DNA of 64,000 bases from Janibacter alkaliphilus (GTDB lineage Bacteria; Actinomycetota; Actinomycetes; Actinomycetales; Dermatophilaceae), in the NCBI RefSeq assembly GCF_013408565.1, contig NZ_JACBZX010000001.1, forward strand, positions 1,674,001 through 1,738,000. The letters run 5' to 3'. The stretch's first letter is position 1. The number at the start of each line of letters is the position of its first letter. A program made the translations under genes and the position numbers. Shown here piece by piece: positions 16,770 through 32,784 of the stretch. The notes under the pieces are model-generated. The model was not told where the DNA came from, searched no databases, and saw nothing but the letters and a program-made list of their open reading frames with translations.

Positions 16770-17024
16770 GTGACCGACCTGGGTACCCAGCCGCGGGCAC
16801 GGCGCACGCCGAAGGGCGGGAACCCCGTCACCCGGTTCTTCTCCTCGATCGGCCTGTTCATCAGCCAGGTGCTCGACGAGCTCCGCAAGGTGGTCCGCCC
16901 GACGCGGTCCGAGCTGCTGAACTACACCGCCGTGGTGATCGTCTTCGTGACCGTCATGATGCTGCTCGTGGCCGGCATGGACTACGTCTTCACCAAGCTC
17001 GTGCTCTGGGTGTTCGGCGGCTGA
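16770..17024 (+). CDS. secE: Preprotein translocase subunit SecE
   Basis: 84 residues with one C-terminal membrane helix (about 50-78) preceded by the conserved amphipathic segment [20 protein letters not shown]. It clamps SecY in the SecYEG channel. Single-helix form as in most Gram-positive bacteria. GTG start after GAAGAGGACAC. Between tRNA-Trp and nusG as usual. Confidence 0.97.
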   Translation: MTDLGTQPRARRTPKGGNPVTRFFSSIGLFISQVLDELRKVVRPTRSELLNYTAVVIVFVTVMMLLVAGMDYVFTKLVLWVFGG

Positions 17025-17094
17025 GCCCGCCCGCCTGCCAGCAGCGACGACCGCGCCACGGACGGCGCACCGAGGATCGACGAGAGAAGAGGTC

Positions 17095-17994
17095 ATGTCC
17101 GACCAGCCTGTGAGCCCCTTTGCCGGCGACGCTGACGAGGAGCAGAGCGCCGCGGCGGCCGAGGCCGCCGCCAGCGGCCTGGGTACCCCGGACCTGCCCA
17201 CCGCCGAGGAGGTCGACGCCGAGCGCGCCCTCGAGGCCGCCGAGGCCGAGGCCGCCGCCGACGAGGACGACGCCGCTGGCGAGACCTCCGCCGACACGGC
17301 AGGTGACGAGACGTCCGCCGACGCCACCACCGGCGAGGTCGACGCGGACGGGGACGTGCTGCCCGAGGAGGCGGCCGACCCGGTCCAGGCCTTCAAGGAC
17401 GACCTGCGCGGCCGCTTCGGCGACTGGTACGTCATCCACACCTACGCCGGCTACGAGAACCGGGTGAAGCACAACCTCGAGACCCGTGTGGCCAACCTCG
17501 ACATGGAGGACTACATCTTCGAGGTGGCCGTCACCATCGACGAGGTCACCGAGATCAAGGCCGGCCAGAAGAAGACCCGCAAGCAGCCTCGGATGCCCGG
17601 CTACGTGCTGGTCCGGATGGATCTCACCGACGAGTCCTGGGGCGCCGTGCGGCACACCCCGGGCGTCACCGGCTTCGTCGGCAACGCCCACGACCCGGTG
17701 CCGCTGAGCCTCGACGAGGTCTACACGATGATCAAGCCGGCCGACCTGGAGAAGGCGGCCGCCGCGGCCGCCGCCGCTCCGGCCGCCGGCGGCGACGGGC
17801 TGACCCCGGCCGCCCCGATCGACGTCGACTTCGAGGTCGGCGAGTCCGTGACCGTCATGGACGGTCCCTTCGAGACCATGCCGGCGACGATCTCCGAGAT
17901 CCTGCCGGAGAGCCAGAAGCTCAAGGTTCTCGTCTCCATCTTCGGCCGGGAGACCCCGGTCGAGCTGGGCTTCCACCAGGTCGCCAAGATCTGA
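17095..17994 (+). CDS. nusG: Transcription termination/antitermination factor NusG
   Basis: 299 residues, longer than the 181 of E. coli. Residues 1-105 are an acidic Ala/Glu/Asp-rich tail. The NGN domain starts at [20 protein letters not shown] poly-Ala linker at about 218-230 separates it from the C-terminal KOW domain, which contains [12 protein letters not shown]. NusG binds RNA polymerase and modulates pausing and Rho action. Acidic N-terminal extensions are usual in actinobacteria. Confidence 0.97.
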   Translation: MSDQPVSPFAGDADEEQSAAAAEAAASGLGTPDLPTAEEVDAERALEAAEAEAAADEDDAAGETSADTAGDETSADATTGEVDADGDVLPEEAADPVQAFKDDLRGRFGDWYVIHTYAGYENRVKHNLETRVANLDMEDYIFEVAVTIDEVTEIKAGQKKTRKQPRMPGYVLVRMDLTDESWGAVRHTPGVTGFVGNAHDPVPLSLDEVYTMIKPADLEKAAAAAAAAPAAGGDGLTPAAPIDVDFEVGESVTVMDGPFETMPATISEILPESQKLKVLVSIFGRETPVELGFHQVAKI

Positions 17995-18007
17995 GCGGAG
18001 CCCGTCC

Positions 18008-18026
18008 GCTGCCCGGCCCGGGCAGC
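18008..18026 (+). promoter_or_regulatory. Hairpin in the nusG-rplK gap
   Basis: GCTGCCC/GGGCAGC with a 5-nt loop, followed by GCCCATGGCGTGGGC near 18044-18058 in the L11 leader. Could be a partial terminator or an L1 regulatory site. Assignment is tentative. Confidence 0.35.
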
Positions 18027-18085
18027 GATGCAACCGGGTCATCGCCCATGGCGTGGGCCCACGAGCACGACAAGGAAGATCACGC

Positions 18086-18517
18086 ATGCCTCCCAAGAAG
18101 AAGGTCTCCGGCTTCATCAAGCTGCAGATCCAGGCCGGTCAGGCCACCCCCGCCCCGCCGGTCGGTCCGGCGCTGGGTCAGCACGGCGTCAACATCATGG
18201 AGTTCGTCAAGGCGTACAACGACGCCACGGCGGACATGCGGGGCAACGTCGTCCCCGTCGAGATCACGGTCTACGAGGACCGGTCCTTCACCTTCATCAC
18301 CAAGACGCCCCCGGCGGCCGAGCTCATCAAGAAGGCGGCCGGCGTGCAGAAGGGCTCCGGCGAGCCGCACAAGACCAAGGTCGCCAAGCTGAGCAAGGAC
18401 CAGGTCAAGGAGATCGCCGAGACCAAGATGCCCGACCTCAACGCCAACGACATCGACGCCGCGATGAAGATCGTGGCTGGCACGGCGCGCCAGATGGGTA
18501 TCGAGACCGAGCTCTGA
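18086..18517 (+). CDS. rplK: 50S ribosomal protein L11
   Basis: 143 residues, normal length. The Pro-rich N-terminal helix [18 protein letters not shown] binds the GTPase-associated 23S rRNA loop that thiostrepton targets. ATG chosen because [15 protein letters not shown] is the conserved start and AAGGAAG lies seven bases upstream; an earlier in-frame ATG at 18053 would add a non-conserved leader. Confidence 0.97.
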   Translation: MPPKKKVSGFIKLQIQAGQATPAPPVGPALGQHGVNIMEFVKAYNDATADMRGNVVPVEITVYEDRSFTFITKTPPAAELIKKAAGVQKGSGEPHKTKVAKLSKDQVKEIAETKMPDLNANDIDAAMKIVAGTARQMGIETEL

Positions 18518-18616
18518 CGAGCACGCACGACATCTGAGCCGACCCCGGCTCAGCAGTGGGAGGGCCGGCGCTTCGGCCCGCACCACGACTCCAGGACGAA
18601 CCACGAGGAGCACGAC

Positions 18617-19363
18617 ATGAAGCGCAGCAAGAGCTACCAGGCCGCCGCCGAGCGGATCGACGACGACGCCCTGTACGCGCCGCTGGAGGCCGTCCGCCTG
18701 GCCAAGGAGGGCGCCAAGAGCACCTACGACGAGACCGTCGAGGTCGCCTTCCGCCTGGGCATCGACCCCCGCAAGGCCGACCAGATGGTCCGCGGCACGG
18801 TCAACCTGCCCAACGGCACCGGCAAGACCGCCCGGGTGCTCGTCTTTGCCAACGGTGACAAGGCCGAGGCCGCCCGCGAGGCCGGCGCCGACCACGTCGG
18901 CTCGGACGACATGATCGAGAAGGTCCAGGGCGGCTGGATGGACTTCGACGCCGTCGTCGCCACCCCGGACCTCATGGGCAAGGTCGGCCGGCTCGGTAAG
19001 GTGCTGGGCCCGCGCGGTCTCATGCCGAACCCGAAGACCGGCACGGTCACGATGGACACCGCCAAGGCGGTCTCGGACATCAAGGGCGGCAAGATCGAGT
19101 TCCGCAACGACAAGCACGCCAACCTGCACCTCATCATCGGCAAGGCGAGCTTCGACGAGAAGGCGCTGGTGGAGAACTACCAGGCCGCGCTCGAGGAGCT
19201 GCAGCGGCTCAAGCCGTCCGCCTCCAAGGGTCGCTACATCACCAAGGCGACGATGAGCACGACGATGGGTCCGGGCATCCCGGTGGACTTCACCCGCACC
19301 AAGAACCTGCTCGAGGAGTCCGCGCCGGTCGCGGCCGAGGAGGTCCTCGACGCCGCGGAGTGA
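18617..19363 (+). CDS. rplA: 50S ribosomal protein L1
   Basis: 248 residues. Binds the L1 stalk of 23S rRNA and in many bacteria represses its own L11-L1 mRNA. Conserved [14 protein letters not shown] is present at about residues 133-146. Preceded by ACGAGGAGC. Followed by a strong terminator, so L11-L1 are a unit separate from L10-L7/L12. Confidence 0.97.
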   Translation: MKRSKSYQAAAERIDDDALYAPLEAVRLAKEGAKSTYDETVEVAFRLGIDPRKADQMVRGTVNLPNGTGKTARVLVFANGDKAEAAREAGADHVGSDDMIEKVQGGWMDFDAVVATPDLMGKVGRLGKVLGPRGLMPNPKTGTVTMDTAKAVSDIKGGKIEFRNDKHANLHLIIGKASFDEKALVENYQAALEELQRLKPSASKGRYITKATMSTTMGPGIPVDFTRTKNLLEESAPVAAEEVLDAAE

Positions 19364-19392
19364 TCCACGGCGCGATGACGAAGGCGCGATGA

Positions 19393-19432
19393 CGAAGGGG
19401 GGCGGTCCCGGTGACGGGGCCGCCCCCCTTCG
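19393..19432. terminator. Terminator after rplA
   Basis: Perfect 13-bp stem CGAAGGGGGGCGG/CCGCCCCCCTTCG extended by inner UCCC/GGGG pairs. Confidence 0.85.
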
Positions 19433-19489
19433 CCGTGCTCGCGTGGCATCGTCGGGCGGTTCAGCTCGGTGCGGCGCGGTCGGGACGAT

Positions 19490-19519
19490 TTGGCCGTCGG
19501 GCCCCCTCGCCCCTACTCT
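19490..19519 (+). promoter_or_regulatory. Promoter of rplJ-rplL
   Basis: TTGGCC at 19490-19495 and TACTCT at 19514-19519, spaced 18 bp. The -35 region reads ACGATTTGG, akin to CCGATTTGT at the rpsL and rpsJ promoters. A leader of about 190 bases follows. Confidence 0.6.
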
Positions 19520-19526
19520 TGTCGAC

Positions 19527-19700
19527 GACCGATGACCGCCGGTTGCCGGAGGCCTGCTCGCAGGTGTCCCGGCCGAAGGTTCCGCCACGAGCGGGCGACC
19601 AGCGCAGGACATGATGCCGATGCGTGCCGTTGTGCGCGTCCCGAGCCCCGTGCCCTGTGCCGGGGCTCTTCTCGTGCCCGGGCCGGGCGGTCCCACGCAG
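19527..19700 (+). ncRNA. L10 leader (ribosomal protein autoregulatory element)
   Basis: Untranslated leader between promoter and rplJ at the position of the widespread L10 leader, which L10(L12)4 binds to repress its own operon. The distal hairpin GAGCCCCG (19643-19650)/CGGGGCTC (19661-19668) is followed by TTCTCGTG, matching a leader stem or attenuator. The upstream part contains GCCGGTTGCCGGAGGC and AAGGTTCC segments. Assigned by position and the distal hairpin; a covariance-model scan would settle it. Confidence 0.7.
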
Positions 19701-19715
19701 AGAAGGGAGGCCCGC

Positions 19716-20354
19716 ATGGCGACCGACGAGAAGAACGCCGCCATCGCCGAGCTCGCGGAGAAGTTCCGCAGCTCCAGCGCGGCCGTTCTCACGGAGTACC
19801 GCGGCCTGTCCGTGGCGCAGCTCGCCGAGCTGCGCAAGACCCTCCGTGGCAACGCCACCTACTCCGTGGTGAAGAACACGCTGACCGAGCGGGCTGCGAA
19901 GGAGGCGGGCGTCGAGTCCGCCTTCGACGGCCAGCTCGTCGGGCCGAACGCCATCGCCTTCGTCGAGGGTGACCCGGTCGAGGCCGCCAAGGGCCTGCGC
20001 AACTTCGCCAAGGACAACCCCCACCTGGTGATCAAGGGCGGCATCCTGGACGGGAACGCCCTCACCGCCGAGGACATCGACAAGCTCGCCAAGCTCGAGT
20101 CGCGCGAGGTCCTCCTGGCCAAGCTGGCCGGCGCCATGAAGGCGCAGCTCAGCCAGGCCGCCAGCCTCTTCAACGCGCCGCTGTCCCAGACCGCCCGGGT
20201 GGTCGAGGCGCTGCGCGCCAAGGTCGAGGAGGAGGGCCCGGCCGAGGCCGCCGCTCCCGCCGCGACCGACGAGGCTCCTGCCGAGGAGGTCCCCGCCGCG
20301 GCGGAGACCACCGAGGCCACCGAGACCACCCCCGAGGGTGGCGACGAGGGCTGA
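19716..20354 (+). CDS. rplJ: 50S ribosomal protein L10
   Basis: 212 residues, longer than E. coli L10 (165) because of an Ala/Glu-rich C-terminal tail beyond about residue 175. The start [17 protein letters not shown] and the [17 protein letters not shown] block are conserved. L10 anchors L7/L12 dimers on the ribosomal stalk. ATG follows AAGGGAGGCCCGC. Confidence 0.97.
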   Translation: MATDEKNAAIAELAEKFRSSSAAVLTEYRGLSVAQLAELRKTLRGNATYSVVKNTLTERAAKEAGVESAFDGQLVGPNAIAFVEGDPVEAAKGLRNFAKDNPHLVIKGGILDGNALTAEDIDKLAKLESREVLLAKLAGAMKAQLSQAASLFNAPLSQTARVVEALRAKVEEEGPAEAAAPAATDEAPAEEVPAAAETTEATETTPEGGDEG

Positions 20355-20424
20355 GGCCGTCCGGCCCCTGCCCTGACACCGCACGACGCCGCCTTCGGCA
20401 GCACGTAGAGAAAGGACGCCCATC

Positions 20425-20820
20425 ATGGCGAAGCTCAGCACCGACGAGCTCCTTGACGCCTTCAAGGAGATGACCCTCATCGAGCTCTCCGAGTTCGTGA
20501 AGCAGTTCGAGGAGACCTTCGAGGTCTCCGCCGCCGCCCCGGTCGCCGTGGCCGGCGCCGCGCCCGCCGCCGGTGGCGGCGAGGCCGGTGGCGACGCCGC
20601 CGCCGAGCAGGACGAGTTCGACGTCATCCTGGCCGCGGCCGGCGACAAGAAGATCCAGGTCATCAAGGAGGTCCGTGCGCTCACCAGCCTCGGCCTCAAG
20701 GAGGCCAAGGACCTCGTCGACGGGGCCCCGAAGCCGATCCTGGAGAAGGTCGACAAGGACGCCGCGGAGAAGGCCAAGGAGGCCCTCGAGGGCGCCGGCG
20801 CCACCGTCGAGCTCAAGTGA
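20425..20820 (+). CDS. rplL: 50S ribosomal protein L7/L12
   Basis: 131 residues. N-terminal dimerisation domain [21 protein letters not shown], Ala/Gly hinge (about 35-58), C-terminal factor-binding domain EKTEFDVIL-like [19 protein letters not shown] and [16 protein letters not shown]. Recruits translational GTPases. AGAAAGGACG precedes the ATG. Confidence 0.97.
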   Translation: MAKLSTDELLDAFKEMTLIELSEFVKQFEETFEVSAAAPVAVAGAAPAAGGGEAGGDAAAEQDEFDVILAAAGDKKIQVIKEVRALTSLGLKEAKDLVDGAPKPILEKVDKDAAEKAKEALEGAGATVELK

Positions 20821-20857
20821 TCCCAGGCCCCGCCACGGGGTCTGCCTGATCTGCCGG

Positions 20858-20891
20858 AGGGCGGGTCGCACCAGCTGGTGCGGCCCGCCCT
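20858..20891. terminator. Terminator after rplL
   Basis: Long stem AGGGCGGGTCGCACCA/TGGTGCGGCCCGCCCT with one G-U pair, followed by TCGTCGTGC. It also lies 3' of the convergent minus-strand synthase. Confidence 0.8.
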
Positions 20892-20916
20892 TCGTCGTGC
20901 CGCGGGAGCTGCGGGC

Positions 20917-22206
20917 TCAGGCGAGGTCGCGCCAGGGCGCGAGGATCCCCTCGGTGGCCCGGGCGATCATCGGCCGGGCGGTCCACTCCTCGAGCGTGAG
21001 CTCGGTGCAGTTGGTGGCGTCCAGCTCGAAGATCGCCTCCATCTGCGCGGCCAGCGCCTCGTCGATGATCTCGACGTTGACCTCGTAGTTGCCGACCAGG
21101 CTGAGCCGGTCGATGTTGGCGGTGCCGATGGTCGACCAGCGCCCGTCGATGGTGGCGGTCTTGGCGTGCACCATCGCGTGCTCGTAGCGCAGGATCCGCA
21201 CCCCGCCCTTGAGCAGCTCGGTGAAGTGGGTCCGGCTGAACCAGTCTGCGAAGACGTGGTTGCTGAAGCGCGGCACGATGATCCGCACGTCCGCCCCGCG
21301 CTGGGCCGCCCGCACCAGCGCCCGCCGGAAGGCCTCGTCCGGGATGAGGTACGCCTGGGTGATGGCGATGCTGCGCTCGGCCCGGTCGATCGCCTCGAGG
21401 TACATGTTCCGGATCGGGTAGACCAGGTCGACCGGGGTGTTCCGGTGCACCCGCAGGGTCTGGCTCCAGGCGCGGCCGGTCGGCTCGGGCAGCGGGGCCT
21501 CGTCGCCGCGGCGGGCGTGCACGTTCCAGTAGTCGATGAAGGCGTTCTCCAGCTCGACGACGAACTCCCCGGTGATCCGGGCGTGCGTGTCCCGCCACTT
21601 GGTGGCGTAGAGGCTGCCGATGTTGAAGCCGCCGACGTAGGCGATGTCGCTGTCGACGACGAGCAGCTTGCGGTGGTCGCGGCCGGAGTACCGCGGGTGC
21701 AGGAACTTCCATCCACCGGAGACCAGCGGGTGCGCCGCCGCGTGCACGGTCGCCGGGAGCGAGCGCTTGAAGGAGGCCGGAACGACGAGGTTGGCGAAGT
21801 CGTCGATGACGACGTAGACCTCCACGCCCCGGGCGTCGGCACGCACCAGCGCGTCCCGGAAGCGCTGGCCCATCTCGTCGCCCTTCCAGATGTAGGTCTC
21901 GAGGAAGACCCGGTGCTGCGCGGCCTCGATGTCCTCGAGCATCTGCTCGAAGAGCTCCTCGCCGTACATGAAGACCCGCACCTCGCTGCGGGGGAGGGCC
22001 ACCGTCTCGGCCGGGCGGTGCGGGAAGGCGCCCTCCGGGCGGTCCTTCTTGCGGATCGAGTCGAAGGTGAACAGCCCTGCGGCCGTGGCGGTCTGGACCG
22101 CCAGGGTGCCCATGACCCCGCGGCGGACCAGCCGCCGCATCCGCTGCCGCCGGCGCTGGCGCTCACGGCGCTCGAAGAAGCGGTGCAGGGTGCGGCGTGC
22201 AGACAT
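20917..22206 (-). CDS. Phospholipase D-type cardiolipin synthase-like protein
   Basis: 429 residues. Basic N-terminus, one membrane segment at about residues 30-47 (GVMGTLAVQTATAAGLFTF), then two phospholipase D domains, each with a complete HKD motif: DHRKLLVVDSDIAYVGG and MVHAKTATIDGRWSTIG. Such enzymes transfer phosphatidyl groups at the membrane. Many actinobacteria make cardiolipin with a different CDP-alcohol phosphotransferase, so the product should be treated as open. ATG at 22206 is six bases after a TAGGGT -10 box. Confidence 0.85.
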   Translation of the reverse strand: MSARRTLHRFFERRERQRRRQRMRRLVRRGVMGTLAVQTATAAGLFTFDSIRKKDRPEGAFPHRPAETVALPRSEVRVFMYGEELFEQMLEDIEAAQHRVFLETYIWKGDEMGQRFRDALVRADARGVEVYVVIDDFANLVVPASFKRSLPATVHAAAHPLVSGGWKFLHPRYSGRDHRKLLVVDSDIAYVGGFNIGSLYATKWRDTHARITGEFVVELENAFIDYWNVHARRGDEAPLPEPTGRAWSQTLRVHRNTPVDLVYPIRNMYLEAIDRAERSIAITQAYLIPDEAFRRALVRAAQRGADVRIIVPRFSNHVFADWFSRTHFTELLKGGVRILRYEHAMVHAKTATIDGRWSTIGTANIDRLSLVGNYEVNVEIIDEALAAQMEAIFELDATNCTELTLEEWTARPMIARATEGILAPWRDLA

Positions 22207-22212
22207 GGCCAC

Positions 22213-22218
22213 ACCCTA
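22213..22218 (-). promoter_or_regulatory. Leaderless-type -10 box of the synthase
   Basis: TAGGGT on the minus strand, followed by GTGGCC and the ATG, the same spacing and start context as hadA. Confidence 0.5.
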
Positions 22219-22419
22219 GGACCTCGTAGGTGACCTCGCGCCGCCGCGGCGCGGGGACGGCCCCGGCGTCCTCTGCGGACCGTCGGGCCCGACCCGCCGG
22301 GCTCTCCTGCTTGACCTGGCCCGGATCGTCCTTCATCCTCGTGTCGTCGCAGCAACGGCACATGCCCCGCTGATCGCGGGGACGCCGGTGACCACCGTCA
22401 GCCGCCAGGCTTGACCGGG

Positions 22420-22449
22420 TTGGACAGTCGCGCCTTCATCTACTATGCT
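22420..22449 (+). promoter_or_regulatory. Promoter of rpoB-rpoC
   Basis: TTGGAC at 22420-22425 and TATGCT at 22444-22449, 18-bp spacer. It follows 200 bases of the divergent intergenic region with no other clear signal. Leader of about 140 bases with CTAGTGCTTTGCGCTGCC just after the -10 box, then GGAAGGA before the TTG start. Confidence 0.65.
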
Positions 22450-22597
22450 AGTGCTTTGCGCTGCCCTTCTCCCGTCCTGAGCCTTTCGTCGTCCGTCCCG
22501 ACCGCCCTCTTCCGAGGTGCGCACGGACGCCACGGACTGCCCGGAGCGGGCGCATGCGGCGCCGCCCGACCATCCAGGCCCGTGGAAGGAACCATCC

Positions 22598-26080
<3,483 letters not shown>

Positions 26081-26136
26081 TCCAGACCCGTACGGACAGA
26101 CCAGACGACACTGAAGAGAACGAGAGAAGGAATCAC

Positions 26137-30024
<3,888 letters not shown>

Positions 30025-30037
30025 CCTCCGGCACCCC

Positions 30038-30079
30038 ACGACGGGCCGTCGACCGCAGCCGCGGTCGGCGGCCCGTCGT
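30038..30079. terminator. Terminator of rpoB-rpoC
   Basis: Stem ACGACGGGCCG-CGACCGC against GCGGTCG-CGGCCCGTCGT with one T/G position, 4-nt loop, 14 bases after the rpoC stop. Confidence 0.85.
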
Positions 30080-30124
30080 CGTGCCCGGCGCGGGCAGGGG
30101 CTCGGCAGGGGTGGGGCTGGTGGG

Positions 30125-30153
30125 GCAGATGAGGCCCGTGGGACGTCATCTGC
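30125..30153. promoter_or_regulatory. Inverted repeat upstream of the HU gene
   Basis: GCAGATGA at 30125-30132 and TCATCTGC at 30146-30153, perfect 8-bp arms with a 13-bp spacer. Operator-like; no regulator can be named. Confidence 0.45.
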
Positions 30154-30222
30154 ACGAAGAAGCCCGGAAAATCAAGGGACACACGCGGCGCTGCGAGTCG
30201 ACGCCGGGCCGCTGTTGTGATT

Positions 30223-30247
30223 CTGTGGGGTGGTTCAACCCCCACAG
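30223..30247 (+). promoter_or_regulatory. Hairpin in the HU leader
   Basis: CTGTGGGG at 30223-30230 pairs with CCCCACAG at 30240-30247 around a 9-nt loop, five bases before GGAGATCC. In RNA it would sit next to the ribosome-binding site. As DNA it is a 25-bp dyad at the likely transcription start, after TGTGATTCT. Confidence 0.55.
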
Positions 30248-30264
30248 ATGATGGAGATCCCAAC

Positions 30265-30540
30265 ATGAACAAGTCTGAGCTCGCCAGCGCCGTCGCCGAG
30301 AAGGCCGGCGTCTCCGCGTCCTCGGCCACCGAGGTCATCACCGCGCTGCAGGCCGTCCTGTCCGAGCAGGTCGGCAAGGGCGAGAAGGTCACCGTGCCGG
30401 GCTTCTTCAGCCTCGAGCGCGTCGAGCGGGCCGAGCGCAAGGGCCGCAACCCGCAGTCCGGCGAGGAGATGACCATCCCCGGCGGGTACGCCGCCAAGCT
30501 CACCGCCGGCAGCGCCCTCAAGGCCGCCGCGAAGGGCTGA
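30265..30540 (+). CDS. HU-family nucleoid protein
   Basis: 91 residues. MNKSELASAVAEKAGVSASS opens the dimerisation helices and GRNPQSGEEMTIPGGYAAK forms the DNA-binding arm. It lacks the long Lys/Pro/Ala-rich tail of mycobacterial HupB, so it is the short form. Monocistronic position between rpoC and a small membrane protein. GGAGATCCCAAC precedes the ATG. Confidence 0.95.
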   Translation: MNKSELASAVAEKAGVSASSATEVITALQAVLSEQVGKGEKVTVPGFFSLERVERAERKGRNPQSGEEMTIPGGYAAKLTAGSALKAAAKG

Positions 30541-30635
30541 GCGCACCAGCGCTGACGAGGCGCGTGGTCACTGGGGCAGCCCGGGGCCGCGCGCCTCGTG
30601 CGTGCCGGCGCCCCGGCGTGGTGGATGATGGCCCG

Positions 30636-30917
30636 GTGAGCCAGGAACCGCCGCTGAGCGCCGCCCGGGCGACCCTGGCCCGCTGGGCGACGGGTGCGCT
30701 GCTGGCGGTGGGTGCTCTCGCCCTGCTGGTCCGCCCCGGGGTGCTGGCCAAGGTGCTGGCCCTCGTGCTGGCCGCGGCCTCGGTGGCCGTCTTCGTCCGC
30801 AAGGACCGCAGCAGCGCGACCATCGTGGCGGTGCTGCTGCTGGGGATCGCCGCCTTCTTCCTCGCCGCGCTGGTCACCGGCAACTCTCACTGGATCACGG
30901 ACAGGTACTCACGATGA
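30636..30917 (+). CDS. Small membrane protein, function unknown
   Basis: 93 residues from GTG (30636). Three hydrophobic helices at about 15-33, 36-52 and 61-80, ending TGNSHWITDRYSR. Not recognised. The acetyltransferase ATG overlaps its stop (ATGA), so the two are coupled. An in-frame start at 30564 would add a basic, non-hydrophobic leader and is less likely. Confidence 0.6.
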   Translation: MSQEPPLSAARATLARWATGALLAVGALALLVRPGVLAKVLALVLAAASVAVFVRKDRSSATIVAVLLLGIAAFFLAALVTGNSHWITDRYSR

Positions 30918-31450
30918 ACGATCTGCGCGACCGGCTGCGGCTGCGCCCCGAGGAGCCGGCCGACCACGAGGCGGTGGACACGGTCACCGACGCCGCCTTC
31001 GGCGCGGTCGGCGGGCCCAGCCTGGAACGACGGCTCGTCGGCGGGCTGCGCGCCGACGGCGACCTGGTCCCCGAGCTCACCGTCGTGGCCGAGGTGGACG
31101 GCGAGGTCGTCGGGCACGTCGCCTGCTCGCGCGGCACCCTCGACGGAGCGCCGTCGATCGGGCTCGGACCGATCAGCGTGCGGCCCGACCTGCAGCGGCA
31201 GGGGATCGGGGCCGCCCTGATGAGCGCGGTCATCGTCACCGCCGACCAGCGCGGCGAGCCGGTGATCGTCCTGCTCGGGGACCCGGAGTACTACGGCTTC
31301 TTCGGGTTCGTGCCGGCCTCCCGGCTCGGGATCGGCTCGCCGGGCCCCTGGGAGGACCGCTTCTTCCAGGCGCGCCCGCTGCAGGCCTGGCGGCCCGAGC
31401 TGGCCGGCCCCTTCCGCTACGCCGCCGCCTTCGACCGGCTGGAGGACTAG
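30914..31450 (+). CDS. GNAT-family N-acetyltransferase
   Basis: 178 residues. Acetyl-CoA-binding motif A reads SVRPDLQRQGIGAALM, preceded by VVAEVDGEVVGHVACSRG. The C-terminal PEYYGFFGFVPASRLGI is typical of the YhbS-like branch. Substrate unknown. Overlaps the upstream small membrane gene by four bases. Confidence 0.85.
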   Translation: MNDLRDRLRLRPEEPADHEAVDTVTDAAFGAVGGPSLERRLVGGLRADGDLVPELTVVAEVDGEVVGHVACSRGTLDGAPSIGLGPISVRPDLQRQGIGAALMSAVIVTADQRGEPVIVLLGDPEYYGFFGFVPASRLGIGSPGPWEDRFFQARPLQAWRPELAGPFRYAAAFDRLED

Positions 31451-31563
31451 CCCGACGCAGGAGAGCGGCGGTCCTCTCCCCGGGTCTGCGGCCCCCCTGG
31501 CGCCGGGAACACGCCGGGCGTCGCGGGCGTTGTGCTGGCTGGTGGCGTGGTAGAGCGACCGAT

Positions 31564-31593
31564 TTGTGACCTCACCCGCCGCGCCGGTATCGT
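31564..31593 (+). promoter_or_regulatory. Promoter of the rpsL-rpsG-fusA-tuf operon
   Basis: TTGTGA at 31564-31569 and TATCGT at 31588-31593, 18-bp spacer, with CCGATTTG at the -35 region. Leader of about 240 bases. The 110 bases before it, after the acetyltransferase stop, hold no gene. Confidence 0.65.
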
Positions 31594-31737
31594 TGACGCT
31601 CGTGTGTGGTGGCACCTGAGGGTGCTGGCTGCACGCACGCGGTCCGGCTGGCGCCGGACCACCACCTCTCGCCGGGCACCTCGTGCTCCGTCCACCCGGG
31701 CGGCGCGCCGAGGGAGGCAGGGGAGAGCACCGTCGCC

Positions 31738-31762
31738 CGACACACCCGATCTCGGGGGTCGG
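31738..31762 (+). promoter_or_regulatory. Conserved leader motif upstream of rpsL
   Basis: CGACACACCC followed by a hairpin, CCCGATC-TCGGG-GGTCGGG. It matches 24 of 25 positions with the rpsJ leader at 39143; the one difference turns a C-G pair into U-G, preserving the stem. Candidate ribosomal-protein binding site. Confidence 0.6.
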
Positions 31763-31839
31763 GCGGAGGAACCCCAAGGAGCGCTCGTCGGCCCCGCCGA
31801 GGAGCGCAGACAACATCGACCGACGTACGGAGTAACAGG

Positions 31840-32214
31840 TTGCCTACCATCAACCAGCTGGTGCGCAAGGGGCGGCAGGACAAGCCGGCCAAGGCCGCCA
31901 CCCCCGCCCTCAAGGGCTCGCCGCAGCGCCGTGGCGTGTGCACGCGCGTCTACACGACCACCCCGAAGAAGCCGAACTCTGCCCTGCGCAAGGTGGCCCG
32001 TGTGCGGCTCACCTCGGGCATCGAGGTCACGGCCTACATCCCGGGCGTCGGCCACAACCTGCAGGAGCACTCGATCGTGCTCGTGCGCGGCGGCCGTGTG
32101 AAGGACCTCCCCGGTGTCCGCTACAAGATCGTGCGCGGCTCCCTCGACACCCAGGGTGTCAAGGGTCGCCAGCAGGCTCGTAGCCGTTACGGCGCCAAGA
32201 AGGAGAAGAAGTAA
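31840..32214 (+). CDS. rpsL: 30S ribosomal protein S12
   Basis: 124 residues from TTG ([18 protein letters not shown]), exactly the usual length. Decoding-centre loops [11 protein letters not shown] (Lys43) and [12 protein letters not shown] (Lys88) have the streptomycin-sensitive residues. Its TAA overlaps the rpsG ATG (TAATG). First gene of the str operon. Confidence 0.98.
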   Translation: MPTINQLVRKGRQDKPAKAATPALKGSPQRRGVCTRVYTTTPKKPNSALRKVARVRLTSGIEVTAYIPGVGHNLQEHSIVLVRGGRVKDLPGVRYKIVRGSLDTQGVKGRQQARSRYGAKKEKK

Positions 32215-32684
32215 TGCCTCGCAAGGGTCCCGCCCCGAAGCGCCCCCTGGTCGTCGACCCCGTCTACCAGAGCCCGCTCGTCACCCAGCTCGTCAACAAG
32301 ATCCTCCTCGACGGCAAGAAGTCGATCGCCGAGTCGATCGTCTACGGCGCCCTCGAGGGCTGCCGCGAGAAGACCGGCACCGACCCGGTCCAGACCCTCA
32401 AGCGGGCGCTGGACAACGTCAAGCCCAGCCTGGAGGTCAAGTCCCGCCGCGTCGGCGGCGCCACCTACCAGGTGCCGATCGAGGTCAAGCCCGGCCGGGC
32501 CACCACGCTCTCGCTGCGCTGGCTGGTCGGCTACGCCCGGCAGCGTCGCGAGAAGACGATGACCGAGCGCCTCATGAACGAGATCCTCGACGCGAGCAAC
32601 GGCCTGGGTGCCGCGGTGAAGCGTCGCGAGGACACCCACAAGATGGCCGAGTCGAACAAGGCCTTCGCGCACTACCGCTGGTGA
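32214..32684 (+). CDS. rpsG: 30S ribosomal protein S7
   Basis: 156 residues, normal length. [20 protein letters not shown] start; conserved [20 protein letters not shown] segment is present as [19 protein letters not shown]. Binds the 3' major domain of 16S rRNA. Start overlaps the rpsL stop. Confidence 0.98.
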   Translation: MPRKGPAPKRPLVVDPVYQSPLVTQLVNKILLDGKKSIAESIVYGALEGCREKTGTDPVQTLKRALDNVKPSLEVKSRRVGGATYQVPIEVKPGRATTLSLRWLVGYARQRREKTMTERLMNEILDASNGLGAAVKRREDTHKMAESNKAFAHYRW

Positions 32685-32784
32685 CAGCGGCCCGGGGCGG
32701 GCGGACCGCCCGCCCCGGGCACCAGCTCTCTCCACGCGAGGGAGCACCGAGCAGACACACCGCAACGAAGACGGGAAACCACGA

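Noticed and set aside
22517..22597. Upstream GTG as rpoB start
   Set aside because: Encodes a non-conserved leader; TTG at 22598 follows GGAAGGA and matches the usual actinobacterial N-terminus.
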